A stretch of DNA of 64,000 nucleotides. Source: Apoderus coryli. Taxonomy: Eukaryota > Arthropoda > Insecta > Coleoptera > Attelabidae. The translations under genes were made by a program, and so were the position numbers. The stretch spans positions 2,356,001 to 2,420,000 of the forward strand of contig OU452204.1 of assembly GCA_911728435.2 (NCBI GenBank), read 5' to 3'. Under the pieces are notes generated by a model. The model saw nothing but the letters and a program-made list of their open reading frames with translations. It did not search any database and had not been told where the DNA came from. Of this stretch, positions 21,408 through 33,184 are shown piece after piece. The number at the start of each line of letters is the position of its first letter. Position 1 is the first letter of the stretch.

Positions 21408-23825
21408 TAAACTGTTGCCATCGAGGCACGAATAGCGCTCCATATTTAAGTGTAAAAGTAATAATTTTATGACTTTTTTGTCATTTATCTAAATTTAATA
21501 CATTTTTGTTTTGTTTTAGACATCAGCTATTTTTTTTAAGTATCGGGTTTTGTTCATTTTTCTTCTCTTTGGAGGCACTATTTATACGTACATATTTTAT
21601 ATTTCAAATTTTCTAGGCCAAGTTCTTGTACGCAAAATAATTGATTTTTTTTAGTTTTATTATAAAATTTATTTTGTCCCCTTTTCTACTATTTACGAAC
21701 GCCTATGTAAACAAAATTGTTATGCTGCATGTTGTAGGTTATCTTATATCAAAGCTATATATAAGTAGCTAATTTTTCTGTTATCTTTGGAAAACCATTT
21801 TTTTTTTTTCGTTTTTGACCCTTTTTCGAACGCCTGTGTGAACCAGTTCATTTATGTAACATTTATTAGGTTATATTCTATCACAACTACGAAAAATTAT
21901 TCCGTATTCCGAATAAGTTTAGGAAGTATATATGTTTTTATTTTGACCCCTTTTACACTATTTACGAACGCTTATGAAAACAAGTTATTTATAACACATT
22001 TTTTAGGTTATTTTCTATCAAAGCTATAAATAACTAGTGAATATTTCTGCTATGTTTAAGAAATTCGTTTTTTCTAACCTTTTTACCCCATTTTACACTT
22101 TGTTCGAATGTCTATGTGGTCTAATTGTTGAGTTAAAATATTTTGGGTTATATTTAATCAAACGCACAAAAAATTATTCAATATTTGGGATAAGTTTAAG
22201 AACTATGATTTTTGAACCCTCTTTTAAACCCCTTGTCTACGTTCAATGTTAATCACCACCTATAAATATCCTGTAGTATTTTCGTACCAAATGTGGTTAA
22301 GATACGTTAAGTGGTTTGTGAGTTATCACGGATACAAATTTTTTCTGACCCTTTTATAAAATTTTCACGGACGTCTACGGTGCATTAATTTTTGTCGTGT
22401 ATTTTTAACACCAATTCAACTAGTTAAATATAAAAATTTTTACATTTCATTTCATTTTTTTTTTAATTTTACCCCTTTTTCTACTATTTACGAACGCCTA
22501 TGTAAATAAAAATTTTATGCTGCATTTTTTAGGTTATCTTATATCAAAGCTATATATAATTAGCCAATTTTTCTGGTATATTTGGGAAACACTTTTTTTT
22601 CATTTTTTACCCTTTTTTTAGACTATTTTCGTACGCCTGTGTGAACCAATTCTTTTATGTATCATTTTTTAGATTATATTCTATCACAACTATGAAAAAT
22701 TATTCAATATTTCGCATAAGTTTAAAAACTATGATTTTTTTAAATTTTGAACCCTCTTTTAAACCCCTTGCCTACGCTCAATGTTAATCACCACCTATAA
22801 ATATCCTGTAGTATTTTCGTACCAAATGTGGTTAAAATTCGTTAAGTGGTTTTGGAGTTATCACGGATACAAATTTCTTCTGACCCTTTTATAGAATTTT
22901 CACGAACGCCTATGGTACATTAATTTTTGTCGTGTATTTTTAACACCAATTCAACTATTAAATATAAAAAATTTTACATTTTACATTTTTTATTTTTTTT
23001 TTTATTTTACCCCTTTTTCTACTTTTTACGAACGCCTATGTAAATAAAAATTTTATGCTGCATTTTTTAGGTTACCTTATATCAAAGCTATATATAATTA
23101 GCCAATTTTTCTGTTATATTTGGGAAACATTTTTTTTTCGTTTTTGACCCTTTTTTTACACTATTTTCGAACGCCTGTGTGAACCAATTCTTTTATGTAA
23201 CATTTTTTAGGTTATATTCTATCACAACTATGAAAAATTATTCCACATTTCGAATAAGTTTAGGAAATTATATTTTTTATGTTTTGACCCCTTTTCCACT
23301 ATTTACGAACGCCTATGAAAGTAAGTTATTTATGACATATTTTATAGGTTATATTCTATTAAAGCTATAAATAATTAGTTAATATTTCTGCTCTGTTTAA
23401 GAAGTACGATTTTTTTTAAATATTTTTTACCCCATTTTACACTATTTTCGAACGCCAATGTGGTCTAATATTTTATGCTCAATATTTTAGGTTATATTCA
23501 ATTACATGCGTAAAAAATTATGCAGTATTTCGAATAAGTTTAAGAACTATGAATTTTTTTAATTTTTGAACCCTCTTTTAAACCCTTTGCCTACGCTCAA
23601 TGTTTCTCAAAATCTAATCAGCTCCTTGCCTATAGTATTTTTGTACCAAATTTGGTTAAAATCTGTTAAGCCGTTTTTGCGTTTTCGTGGATACAGACAG
23701 ACAGACAGACAGACAGACATTTTTTTAAAACTACTTATTTATGTATAAAATGACCAAAAAGAAGTATTTCCGGTGAAATTAAAAAAATTTTTTTTTTCAT
23801 GAAACTAATAGTCTCCATATATATA

Positions 23826-25913
23826 CAGGGTGGTCCAACGAAAAGTTTGCACCTAGCTTTTCTCTTTTTTTTGTAGTCGAATGCGAAAATGCTCGGACAC
23901 GTCGATTTTGCTTTTGAGGGGGACACATTTTAAACATATTTTTCGATCTGCGCCTTTAACCCCCTAGCGGGGGTGAGTAACAACCCTAAAATTTTAAATG
24001 GAAAGAGGGGTCTAATGACATATCATTTGAAAGGACACAAAATTGTCTTTCTAATGATACCCTATTTGTCGAATTTTACTAAAACAGTTAATACGAAAAC
24101 GACTTTAAAGACATTAAGCCGATAATTTTGGTATTAATGAGAAATACAAATAAGTTTTAATTATTACGACTGAAAACAACTACAATCATTTCTAAATTAT
24201 TTACTTTGAAGAAAAACGGGATTTCAAAAACACTATCTTATTTATCAGAACTAAATTCCTCACTAATCGTTTGCGTTTTTTGTTGAAATAAAAACTGCAG
24301 ATACGTGTAGGAAAAGAATTTACACCGTTTATTTTAGTCTTTTCATTGATTCAGTTTGGTTGCTTCTCAAGTTATTTTACTTTTACCGTACAAAATGATT
24401 TATTCCATTCTAGAACGAGTTGAAATTGTTAAACTTTATTTTCAAAATAATAGTAGTGCTAGACTTACGGCTCGCTTATTTAATGAGAGACATCCCGATA
24501 AAAATGTGAATGATGTGTACGTTGGCAAGTTAGTTAAAAAGTTTGTAGATACCGGATCTGTCTGTAATGTAAAACACCAGCCGCAGAAACCGATCAGAAA
24601 TGAAGCTGTGGAAGTCGCTGTTTTAGGGCATGTTGAAATGGATCATAGTCAAAGTACCCGTCAACTAGCTGAAGCCTCAGGTGTCTCCCGTTCGTCCATA
24701 ATACGAATTTTAAAAGCGTACAAATTTCATCCGTACAAAATCAAATTAGTACAGGAACTAAATGAGGATGATCCTGATAGAAGGCTGCAATTTTGTGAAG
24801 CAATGAGCCAGCGTTTAATTGAAGATCCGCAATTATTATTTAACATTTGTTTTTCCGACGAATGCACATTTTATTTGAATGGAGCTGTAAATAGGCACAA
24901 TTGCCGTTACTGGGATGACAGTAACCCACATTTATTCCGTGAGGTTCATACCCAGTATCCTCAAAAAATAAACGTCTGGTGTGGCATATTAGGAAATCAT
25001 ATTATAGGACCACTTTTTATTCCTGGAAATTTAACTGGTGAAGTGTACCTAAACATGCTTGAAGACACAATTGATCCTTTAATAACACAAATAATAGAAG
25101 ATGACCAAAATCATACTGCTGATCGGCTTTATTTCCAGCAAGATGGAGCACCTCCGCACTATGTGGCTCCTGTAAGACAGTTCTTAGATGACCGGTTCCC
25201 TGGACGGTGGATTGGAAGGAGGGGCCCAATTGAATGGCCTGCCAGGTCACCGGATTTATCGCCTTTAGACTTTTTTCTTTGGGGGCACTTAAAAAATAAA
25301 TGTTTTGCCACGAAGCCCGAGTCCATAGAAGATCTTCGCCAACGCATTACAGAAGAGTGCAGAAACATAACACCTGATATGCTACAAAATGTTAGAAATA
25401 GATTTGAACAAAATCTGTATTATTGTATGGAATCAAATGGGTCACATTTTCAACATTTGTTAATGTAACGTTTTAATAAATCAATTTAACAGCTTGTTTA
25501 CTTTTTTTACAAAGCAATGTTAAAACTAACAAACATTGGAATGTACTAACGATTGCAGGTGTTTTCACTCGCAATAATTAAAACTTATTTGTATTTCTCA
25601 TTAATACCAAAATTATCGGCTTAATGTCTTTAAAGTCGTTTTCGTATTAACTGTTTTAGTAAAATTCGACAAATAGGGTATCATTAGAAAGACAATTTTG
25701 TGTCCTTTCAAATGATATGTCATTAGACCCCTCTTTCCATTTAAAATTTTAGGGTTGTTACTCACCCCCGCTAGGGGGTTAAAGGCGCAGATCGAAAAAT
25801 ATGTTTAAAATGTGTCCCCCTCAAAAGCAAAATCGACGTGTCCGAGCATTTTCGCATTCGACTACAAAAAAAAAGAGAAAAGCTAGGTGCAAACTTTTCG
25901 TTGGACCACCCTG
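23826..25913 (+). mobile_element. Complete IS630/mariner (DD41D) transposon, copy A
   Basis: Starts cagggtggtccaacg and ends cgttggaccaccctg, flanked by TA on each side (23824-23825, 25914-25915). The terminal inverted repeats are unusually long, about 362 bp (23826-24187 and 25551-25913). One intact transposase frame lies between them. Copy B (54499-56585) differs at only a few positions in the parts compared, including one homopolymer length and one g/a change near a terminus. Structure and identity indicate recent transposition. Confidence 0.96.
24356..25468 (+). CDS. DD41D mariner-family transposase, intact, copy A
   Basis: Intact 370-residue transposase that would cut and paste the element at TA sites. 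The N-terminal half (about residues 14-125) is a paired helix-turn-helix region with ERVEIVKLYFQNNSSAR, then QLAEASGVSRSSIIRILK. The catalytic core has Asp168 in CFSDECTFYLNG, Asp263 in LYFQQDGAPPHY and Asp305 in PDLSPLDFFLWG. I count 41 residues between the second and third Asp, so DD41D rather than the DD34D of classical mariners. The C-terminus NGSHFQHLLM is shared by relatives in this window. The start could instead be Met14, as the first 13 residues are hydrophobic and atypical. The protein is identical to that of copy B. Confidence 0.95.
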   Translation: MVASQVILLLPYKMIYSILERVEIVKLYFQNNSSARLTARLFNERHPDKNVNDVYVGKLVKKFVDTGSVCNVKHQPQKPIRNEAVEVAVLGHVEMDHSQSTRQLAEASGVSRSSIIRILKAYKFHPYKIKLVQELNEDDPDRRLQFCEAMSQRLIEDPQLLFNICFSDECTFYLNGAVNRHNCRYWDDSNPHLFREVHTQYPQKINVWCGILGNHIIGPLFIPGNLTGEVYLNMLEDTIDPLITQIIEDDQNHTADRLYFQQDGAPPHYVAPVRQFLDDRFPGRWIGRRGPIEWPARSPDLSPLDFFLWGHLKNKCFATKPESIEDLRQRITEECRNITPDMLQNVRNRFEQNLYYCMESNGSHFQHLLM

Positions 25914-26155
25914 TATATATATTACATATATGATATGGAGAGCTAAAAATTAAGTGCAAAAAAAAACCTAAAATAAATGTCCATTTCAAAAGTCAAAGTC
26001 AAAAGAGTTACATCTGGAGAACATGGAGGCTACTTTACTAAACCATCAGTTCCTATCAATTAGTCCGAAGGTTTGAAGTAACCTTTTACAATTTTTGCAT
26101 TGTGGCTAATTGAATTAAAAATGAGTCTGTCAGCTAATGGCACCGCCTCTGAAAT

Positions 26156-26230
26156 TTAATAATAATAATAATAGCCTTTATTTTTAAATGGGCAAAGTCT
26201 AGCCTAAGGCCAGTTAAGATAAAATTTTTT
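26156..26230 (-). repeat. (AAT)n with LINE/SINE-like tail
   Basis: A short (aat)n run followed by agcctttatttttaaatggg and cctaaggccagttaag. On the minus strand this reads as a retroposon 3' end with a TTA-rich tail. A related phrase may occur near 17985-18030. No body was recognised. Confidence 0.4.
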
Positions 26231-26615
26231 CTAAAATATTTATGTATCCAACAGCCTTCAAAGTATCTTCAAATTTGTAATAAACTAGTTGGATATGTTT
26301 TACGAAACAACTAATATTAAATCAAAATTTCCCTTGAATTCTTTTATTATGCACTCAATCATTCCCATACAATTCATTATGTCTCTTGCGCTAGTGATGC
26401 GGGCATCATCAGTCCTATTTGTGGAAGAATAAAAAGTTGGATTAATATTATTTTTCTAAATACCACTGCGCAAACTAAATTATTCACTCGCTTGTTGAGG
26501 AGATGTTCAATAATTGTGTTTTTTAACATTTTTGCGGCTGTAGGTCTTTCAGCACAAATTTTCTTCTCAATTTCCCTCATGATGATGACAGATTAGCTTA
26601 CTATATTGACCACCT

Positions 26616-26864
26616 TCACCTATTGTTCTCATATTTAGATATTTTGAAACTTCCATGTTCCAAGTGATTTTTATCCAGCTCTTTAGCTTTAAATGCTTGT
26701 TTTTTCAACTGATTTCGTTCAGGATATCTTTCAATATATAATTCCGCTATAGCATCACGTAACTTTTGCACCCAACATATGCTGCAAATAACAAACATGG
26801 CGTATTTTTCAAATTTCCCAAATTTTATTAAAAGTTTAATTCTACTATTTAATTTATTTTGCAA
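26616..26864 (-). pseudogene. Mariner-type transposase N-terminal fragment
   Basis: The minus strand encodes LRDAIAELYIERYPERNQLK, then KNHLEHGSFKISKYENNR. This is the N-terminal helix-turn-helix signature (E-R-Y-P-E-R-N, then G-S-F) of DD41D-like mariner transposases. The catalytic domain is absent. The surrounding 26230-27690 has no intact gene. Confidence 0.6.
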
Positions 26865-27042
26865 ACATCAGATCAGTAGGTCACTGAATTAGTATTTCCT
26901 GTATATACTAAAAGCTCTTTTAGCTTTTTTTTTTAAATAATGAACTAATTTGATACACTAAATTGGATGATTTTCAAATATCTCTCAAAAACTAAACAAG
27001 AACTAAAATACTGTATCGCCCGTCGTTTTGTTTGTTTTATAC

Positions 27043-27270
27043 AGTGAGGACCAAAAGATCGTTCCCCCCTAACTTCTGAACCGTTTGTTATAATGTGACG
27101 TAGTTTGGAACAGTACTACAAGAATAAGTTGTGCATTATTTGACATATCAATGATAGCTTTAAATGTCATAATGACAGCAGGAGGCGCTTTGGAAGTTTT
27201 TTTAATGGAAAGTCTTTTTATGCTCAAAGCATTCTCCAATTTTGAAAACATTTGATTCAATATTTTTTAC
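27043..27270. repeat. Truncated mariner-like MITE end
   Basis: After tata, the sequence cagtgaggaccaaaagatcg resembles the terminus cagtgctagtcaaaag at 49609. Only one end is visible. Confidence 0.4.
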
Positions 27271-27691
27271 CTAACAGGCAGTTAAGTAGATTCATGAATT
27301 GTAATTTACAAAATAAAACACAATAAATAACAACAACCAATTACAACAACAAGACAATACAAATTAAACATTAAAAGTTTAAAAGGCCAATGCCGTCCAA
27401 AGATAATAAGGTAAATTTAGCTCAATTGGTTGAAGCGTTTAGGCGGTATCGTGGAAGTATACCCCGAAAAAATGATGATTCAATCTCTTAGTTCACTTGC
27501 GTGGAAATAATAATCCAGTAAATTCTTTTATCTAAGAGGAGCACTATCAATTTAAAGTTCGGGTTAATCCTCATATTATATATACATCTACATCGGTCAA
27601 TGTAGAGTAATAGTAACAAATTTTAATCAAACTGTGAAAAGTAACGATATTATGTGGGTATAGTAGTAGTAGGTACGTAGTAATTCAATAA

Positions 27692-29051
27692 GGGCCGGTT
27701 TAATAATGTGCTGATAAACTCTCTAATAGCTACCAGGAGGATAACTTTTATCTCTCGGGTAAAGGTATTGATAAATTTATATCGGTTTATTAAACGAAAT
27801 TTATCCTTCTGATAGCAATCAGCCGAAACACAACTTGGCAACGGCGCATTGTAGAGGTCACCATTAAGAAGAAGAAAATTTGTAGGTTATGTTTTGTATT
27901 TTTGTTTATATCTTGTTCTTAGTCTTGTGAACCTTATTTTTAGTTTGATTTGTTTTGCCCTTGTGGCCCCTTTTAAGTGAACCATGAACAAAGACCCTGA
28001 AAAAGGAAAAAGCGGTCTGCAAATTTTACGGCCTCCGATACAGATCTACTAATATTTAAATTGTGGTCGCAAGCAACCATCACATTTAATGAAAAGAAAC
28101 CTTTTCTATTTCGGAAATATTCAGCGTGATTTCCTCCAGGGCTTTGAATTTTGACATGTGTGCCATCTAAAAGTAATAAAGCTCTCGGAAACCCAGCAAT
28201 ACCAAAAAGCCCTTGCTGGATAGATAGTATATCTTCCTTTTCAATTGGCAAAGAAACAAAATTATTTTTAATGCCACAAATTACTCTAGTAACTCTTCTC
28301 ACAATATTTGACACTGTCGATTTATGCACTCCTGCGTGATCTCCTACAGATATCATGAAATCCCCCGAGGCGTAAAATCGTAGACAAAGCAAAACTGTTG
28401 TAGTGGGCTTACTGAAAAATTCCTTAAATAAATAAAAAAAAAAGATATAACTTCTAAAGTAATTGTAATGTTTTTTATATTATATTCTAAGAACGATTTT
28501 GGTTGTCTAGATTATTTTGCCGTGTGGAGGTAGGTAAGAACCTAGGTATTATTTACCTTACTGTTGCATGCCTAATTCGTTCCTGAATTTGCTCAAGAAC
28601 AAGTTGAACAGATTCTTTTGTTAGACGAAACCGATTAAAAAAATCATAATCATCCCAATAGTTCATATGATTTGGACGCTCTTGAAATACCCTAGGCCGT
28701 GTGTGAACAATATTGATATAATCTTCAATTTCTTCATCAGAAGAGTCATCAGAGAAAATATTAACATCAAAGAAAACGGCCATAATTTATTTCCTACTTA
28801 AACAATCTGGAAGCCAAAGAGAACAAAAACCCTTGAAAACACAGTAATCAAACAACAAAATACCAAAGAAATATAGGTTAAGTGGCTGGCAACTCGCTTA
28901 TCTGGACCTATTTTGTGCTGATAACTTATCCTGTTGATATGTCCAATTTATCCTTCAGATAGTCTAATCAGTATATTGATAAACGCAGTTTTAACACTAT
29001 CATCAAGATAACTTTATCGGAAGCTTTATCAGGACATTATTAAACCGGCCC
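27692..29051 (-). mobile_element. PIF/Harbinger element, internally deleted
   Basis: Terminal inverted repeats gggccggtttaataatgt (from 27692) and acattattaaaccggccc (to 29051) are flanked by the 3-bp target duplication TAA (27689-27691, 29052-29054), as expected for Harbinger. The element is 1.36 kb, carries a truncated HARBI1-like nuclease on the minus strand and lacks the Myb/SANT partner gene. It is therefore non-autonomous. Confidence 0.93.
27973..28783 (-). pseudogene. HARBI1-like Harbinger nuclease, truncated
   Basis: The first part (28783-28553) reads MAVFFDVNIFSDDSSDEEIE, then FNRFRLTKESVQLVLEQI, the usual N-terminus. It ends at a donor-like position, and the second part begins near 28410 with LCLRFYASGDFMISVGDHAG, then GVHKSTVSNIVRRVTR (helix-turn-helix), LLDGTHVKIQSPGGNHAEYF with the first catalytic Asp, and NRKGFFSLNVMVACD. 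After NISRSV the sequence becomes unrelated and stops at 27973. The A-R-W-x-G-S-x-H-D block and final Glu are deleted, so it cannot be active. A small intron between the parts is inferred. Confidence 0.9.
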
Positions 29052-29054
29052 TAA

Positions 29055-30420
29055 GGGATATACGCTCTCAAAATTTCATAACTGGATTGTTTCCTTGTAT
29101 TTTAAAATGCGATTCTAAAGTACTTAAGTCCATAATTTATAAATACTTGCACGATTTTGAATAATTGACTGCAGATATTTTTTTTATACCTAATAGTTTA
29201 CAAATTACGAATTTTGTTATCTGTTTTCGAGTTAAATATTATATAATAACATAATCTTTTATACTAAGAAAATTAAATTCGAAGGCATCCAGGACAGTTA
29301 CAGTTTACACTTAAACTTTTGAGACTTATTGTAAATAGTTTTTCAAAATAACTTATACCTATTTTGGTTTTTGCTCACAATTTAAGTACGTATTTCAATT
29401 TTTGAAGCTATCTTTTTCGTCTAACTTAACTTACATCAAATTGAACCGCTATTACTTTGCAATATCTTGCAGAATTAGACGTTTGCCGTTCACGTTACAA
29501 TATAATATTCTGTTTGTCAATGTATACGTCATCAGTTCCGAATATTATGTAATTATCAAATTAAAAAAAAAAAAAAAACAAAATGGTTGGAAGCCGACAT
29601 GAAATCACATATCTACATGAAAATTACCCAATAAAATATATTAAAATACTAATTATGGTTTGTTTATTCATTGAATTTTCTTATTTGTCTAATGTCGATT
29701 ACAATTCATGTAATTATACTAGGTAATGATTTTCAAGAATTATTTAACAAAGAGCTTTATGGATAAATATAAATTAGCATTTAATTAAATAATTAAACAT
29801 CTTCTATTCAATTTTAGTGTGTACCTTGTCTCCTAATTTCTGATGTGTTTGTTCTTGTTTAAGTATTCATATAATTGTAATCAAGGATAAGTGAATAAAT
29901 AAAATAACTATTTATACTGACTTAAACGAGTACTAACTTAATTGACCTTACAGTAAACAAATAAATAAAAACACATCGTATTTATTATTTATAATAGCGG
30001 TATGTTGATATATTCATACACGTATATCCCATTGAATTAGAAAAAAATTTGTTAAGACATTGAGCTTTATGCTTGTAATGCCAGATCTAAAGTATATTAT
30101 GCAGGGTGTGGAACGATGAATTGCGACGTTTGATTTCTCGGATTATAATTTTTGTATATTTTGAAAATTTAGAATGTTTGCATTTTTTTTTATTAAATAC
30201 GGTTTCACAAACTCTATTATTTGCTGTACGGAAATATTTTTTAATGCATTAATTGAAATGTAAAAAAAATATTCTTTTATTTCGTTTTGGTAAAAAATAT
30301 TGTTAAAACATAAACTAGATCCAAGCGTGTGTATGTAACATATCGGATTCTTTTTTGCAAATAATAACCTCCTAAGTTGATACGTGTAGTGTAGGTAGGA
30401 ACATAATAACGATTGTAAGA
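29055..30420. other. No gene seen
   Basis: Long AT-rich stretch with an A17-like run near 29562. There is no recognisable protein, RNA or element. Confidence 0.45.
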
Positions 30421-30442
30421 CTTCTATGTAAGATTTAGTAAT

Positions 30443-30482
30443 GCCACTGAAGATGGAACTGTAGTTCCGAAATATGTTTGGC
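30443..30482 (+). ncRNA. Hammerhead-ribozyme-like motif 2
   Basis: Stem I is gcca with tggc. The core ctgaaga (30447-30453) has an A at the variable position 7. An extra t follows. Stem II is a perfect ggaact/agttcc with loop gt. Then gaaa is at 30469-30472, and a two-pair stem III (a-t with g-t, one wobble) with loop at precedes gtt. The downstream block attttgtggagcagac now lies at about 31812 because a foldback element inserted between. Confidence 0.6.
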
Positions 30483-30496
30483 TAATTTGAATATGT

Positions 30497-31805
30497 ACGA
30501 GTGGTCCAGTAGTGTGTGGTCGGAAGATATCTCAAGATATATAAGCGATAGACAAAAAAATCCTTTACAAAACTTTTAGGCACTCAAGAGATGTACAACC
30601 AAAAATGTTTTCAATTATACAGGATTCACAAACGCACAGCAGACCCAACTTGCTTTTTCTTAATGCGACACCCTGTATATTTTCACATATATAAATGACG
30701 CTGTAATTGACAAGACAAATGACATAAGGTTTGATATGCCTAGGTCCAGTAGTGTTTTAAGTATTTGTAAATAAGGCATTGTGGTAACTACAGAAACAAA
30801 AAATATATCAATTTTTCGTGTCAGGTCAATTTGAATTCCCTTCTTTTATCCGTTTTACTGGATTTTATTAACATCTGATTTGTAATTTTTCAGGGTGGTC
30901 ATATTTTCTAAATTGTATTTTTATCGGGAAATGTGCAATAGGACACCCTATAAGTCTGCTTAAATTTGAGAAATCCCTTTCCTATACTTTTTATTGATAT
31001 CATATTTCATGAGCTAACCGATTTTTGATAAAAAAAATATTCCAAAAGAGAAAATTGGCAACAAAAATTGCAATTTTTTGTCATTTTAATTTTTTCTATT
31101 TATTTAAAAACAAAAAAGTTAAATTACAGCTTTATTTTAATAATTTAAAAATAGTAAAAATTATTTTTTTTTCAAGAATTTAAGTTTAAATAGAGTAAAA
31201 TCTGAAATTAAATACGAAAATTCCTATTTCTTTTGATAAGAACTAAACAAGTAGGTACACACGAACTACATTAAACTAAACTATAAGCTATCAATTGATT
31301 TTAACAAATGCTCAAAATGTCTACAACCTCAATTTTTAGCTCATTTTGTCGTTTTTTTTTAATAATTTTTTTTTTTGAAAAAACGGTTAGCTTTAAGCTC
31401 ATGAAATTATATCAATAGAAAGTACAGGAAAGGGACTTATTACAGGGTGTCCAATTTAACATTTTGCTATAAAAATACAATTTAGAAAATATGACCACCT
31501 TGAAAAATTGCAAACCACATGCTAATAAAATCTAGTAAAACGGAGAAAAAGGACCTAGGCATGCCAACCCTTATGACATGTTTCTTGTCTTTTAGAGCGG
31601 CATTTATTTATGGTAAAATATACAGGGTGTCGCATTAAGAAAAAGCCAGTTTGGTCTGCTGCGCGTTTGTGAACTACCCCATATAACTGAAAATATTTTG
31701 GGGTTGTAGATCTCTTCAGTGCCTAAAGGTCTTGTAAAGGATTGTTTGTCTATCGCTTATAGATCTAGATATATCTTCCGCCCACACACTAACGGGCCAC
31801 CCTGT
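30497..31805. mobile_element. 1.3-kb mariner-type foldback, no coding sequence
   Basis: Left end cgagtggtccagtagtgtgtg and right end acacactaacgggccaccctg are decayed inverted termini. Two arms of roughly 600 bp mirror each other, both containing gcgatagacaaa, nested acaccctgta motifs and the phrase tgacataag. It interrupts hammerhead repeat copy 2. A one-arm relative is at 13217-14010. Confidence 0.8.
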
Positions 31806-32144
31806 CTAAAGATATTTTGTGGAGCAGACGCCTTTAATTTACAAAAATAACTTAATTTACTTCGGTAAATGCTCGAAATGAATTATACGGCCGTATACTC
31901 CAAACTGTGACTTGTGAGACTGTTCATAATTATATAGAGTGTTGGGAAAAATTCTAGTATATAACGGAGCCTGAAGATCACCTAACTTTACTGGTGTCCG
32001 AAAAAATATTTGGAACATCTAATCTGTGCATATTTGTTTTCAGTTAATTGGCATAATCATTATTATTACTACTTAAGTATATCCGAGAGAAACCATTCCT
32101 TTAGTTTTGCAATTTTATACAAAACCCTAACTTTATATTCAAAA
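31806..32144. other. Tail of interrupted hammerhead repeat, then no gene
   Basis: Begins aaagatattttgtggagcag, the downstream block of the Penelope-like repeat. The rest has no gene or known element. Confidence 0.45.
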
Positions 32145-32490
32145 TAGTATATTGTGCAACGAACATGAAATGACATATATTTCCTACGAGTATGATCGTT
32201 TGCAGCACTCGCCTGCGGCTCATGCTGCAAATCATACGAGTAGGAATTTCATGTGAGTTTCACACTATACTTTTTCTACGACTGTTTTAATGCTTTTGAA
32301 TAAATTTAACATAATTTTTAGGAAAATATTTGTTTTTCGAACTTACCCCTGTTGGGTTCAACCTAAATACGATAATTAGAAGTACCTATTAAATGCACGA
32401 GTAAATGAAAAACAGCATTACAATATACTACATTTCCAAATCATGATTGAACATATAATAAAGGCATTTAAAGACAGTTGTAGAAAAAAT
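32145..32490 (+). mobile_element. Hairpin-headed MITE, compact copy
   Basis: A palindromic head (about 32145-32270, centre gcagcactcgcctgcggctc) is followed by a body running from ctttttctacgactgttt to agacagttgtagaaaaa, which are terminal inverted repeats of the body. Relatives are at 12630-12820, 38815-39508 and 53180-54036. No coding sequence. Confidence 0.8.
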
Positions 32491-33040
32491 AATTATCAGT
32501 TCCATAAAATTTAGCTGTTAAACGATAGGTCGGTTTGGTGAATATAAAATATATACGTAGCAGACTGCTAAGCAGTTTAACAATCTGAAAATTTTTTATC
32601 AGGAGTTGGTGATTTCGTCCGTTTATTCCGTCATTTTAATAGTATCTGAACGAAAAATCTCATGTGTATTTTATGAACCTTGCCATTGTTGCTGTGAGTC
32701 CTGCAAATCTGCCAGCTTTAGGAAATTAGGAGTCCTTATGTCGGAAAACTCTGATGTTCCAACTAATATATTGTTTGAAAGAAATATTATTTTATAGGCT
32801 GTCCTTCATGTTAGGAACATCCGAGTCACAGCTTCATAGTTTATGGCAACCATTATAGCAGAAACATTCGTAAACAAATATAAACTGTTAAAGTAGATAA
32901 AAGGTATTTAATTTACTTCGTTCTTTAAGATAAACATTTTTGTAATTAAAGGTAAGCTTCTGTTGTAACAGAGACTTATTTAATTTTATTAATGGTTTTT
33001 CTTTTTATTTATCCTGAATGAAAAGGGTAAGAGATGAGTT
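32491..33040. other. No gene seen
   Basis: Contains a 63-codon frame with a Cys cluster (CHCCCESCKSASF) that starts on GTG and has no recognised relatives. I do not call it a gene. Confidence 0.4.
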
Positions 33041-33184
33041 AATAATTATTTTAAGTGGACCGTGATAATGAATTTATAGAACCCAATAACTCGATACTGA
33101 ATATTATGCACTATTCAGTATCGAGTTACCGGGTTCCATTTATTCATGATCACATTCCATCACGGTCCACTTAAAATAATTATT
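33041..33184. repeat. 144-bp double-armed hairpin
   Basis: Outer arms of 26 bp, aataattattttaagtgg... (33041-33066) and its complement (33159-33184), are perfect. Inner arms of 17 bp (taactcgatactgaata at 33087-33103, complement at 33112-33128) are also perfect, leaving an eight-base loop. The segments between are imperfectly paired. Confidence 0.9.

Larger units (their letters stand above)
21434..25944 (+). mobile_element. Tandem-monomer element S2, split by a mariner
   Basis: Starts agcgctccatat (21434-21445) and ends atatggagagct (25933-25944). It carries about fifteen monomers of the same type as S1 between about 21690 and 23600, then the conserved tail and an acag tract. A 2.09-kb mariner (23826-25913) interrupts it inside the terminal hairpin. 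S1 has the uninterrupted sequence at the same point. Without the insert S2 is about 2.4 kb. Higher-order order of monomer subtypes is partly shared with S1. Confidence 0.75.

Noticed and set aside
25017..25368. Minus-strand frames within transposase copy A (and their mirror at 55043-55394)
   Set aside because: Shadows of the intact transposase on the other strand.
28151..28339. Plus-strand frame opposite the Harbinger nuclease
   Set aside because: Shadow of the HARBI1-like reading frame.
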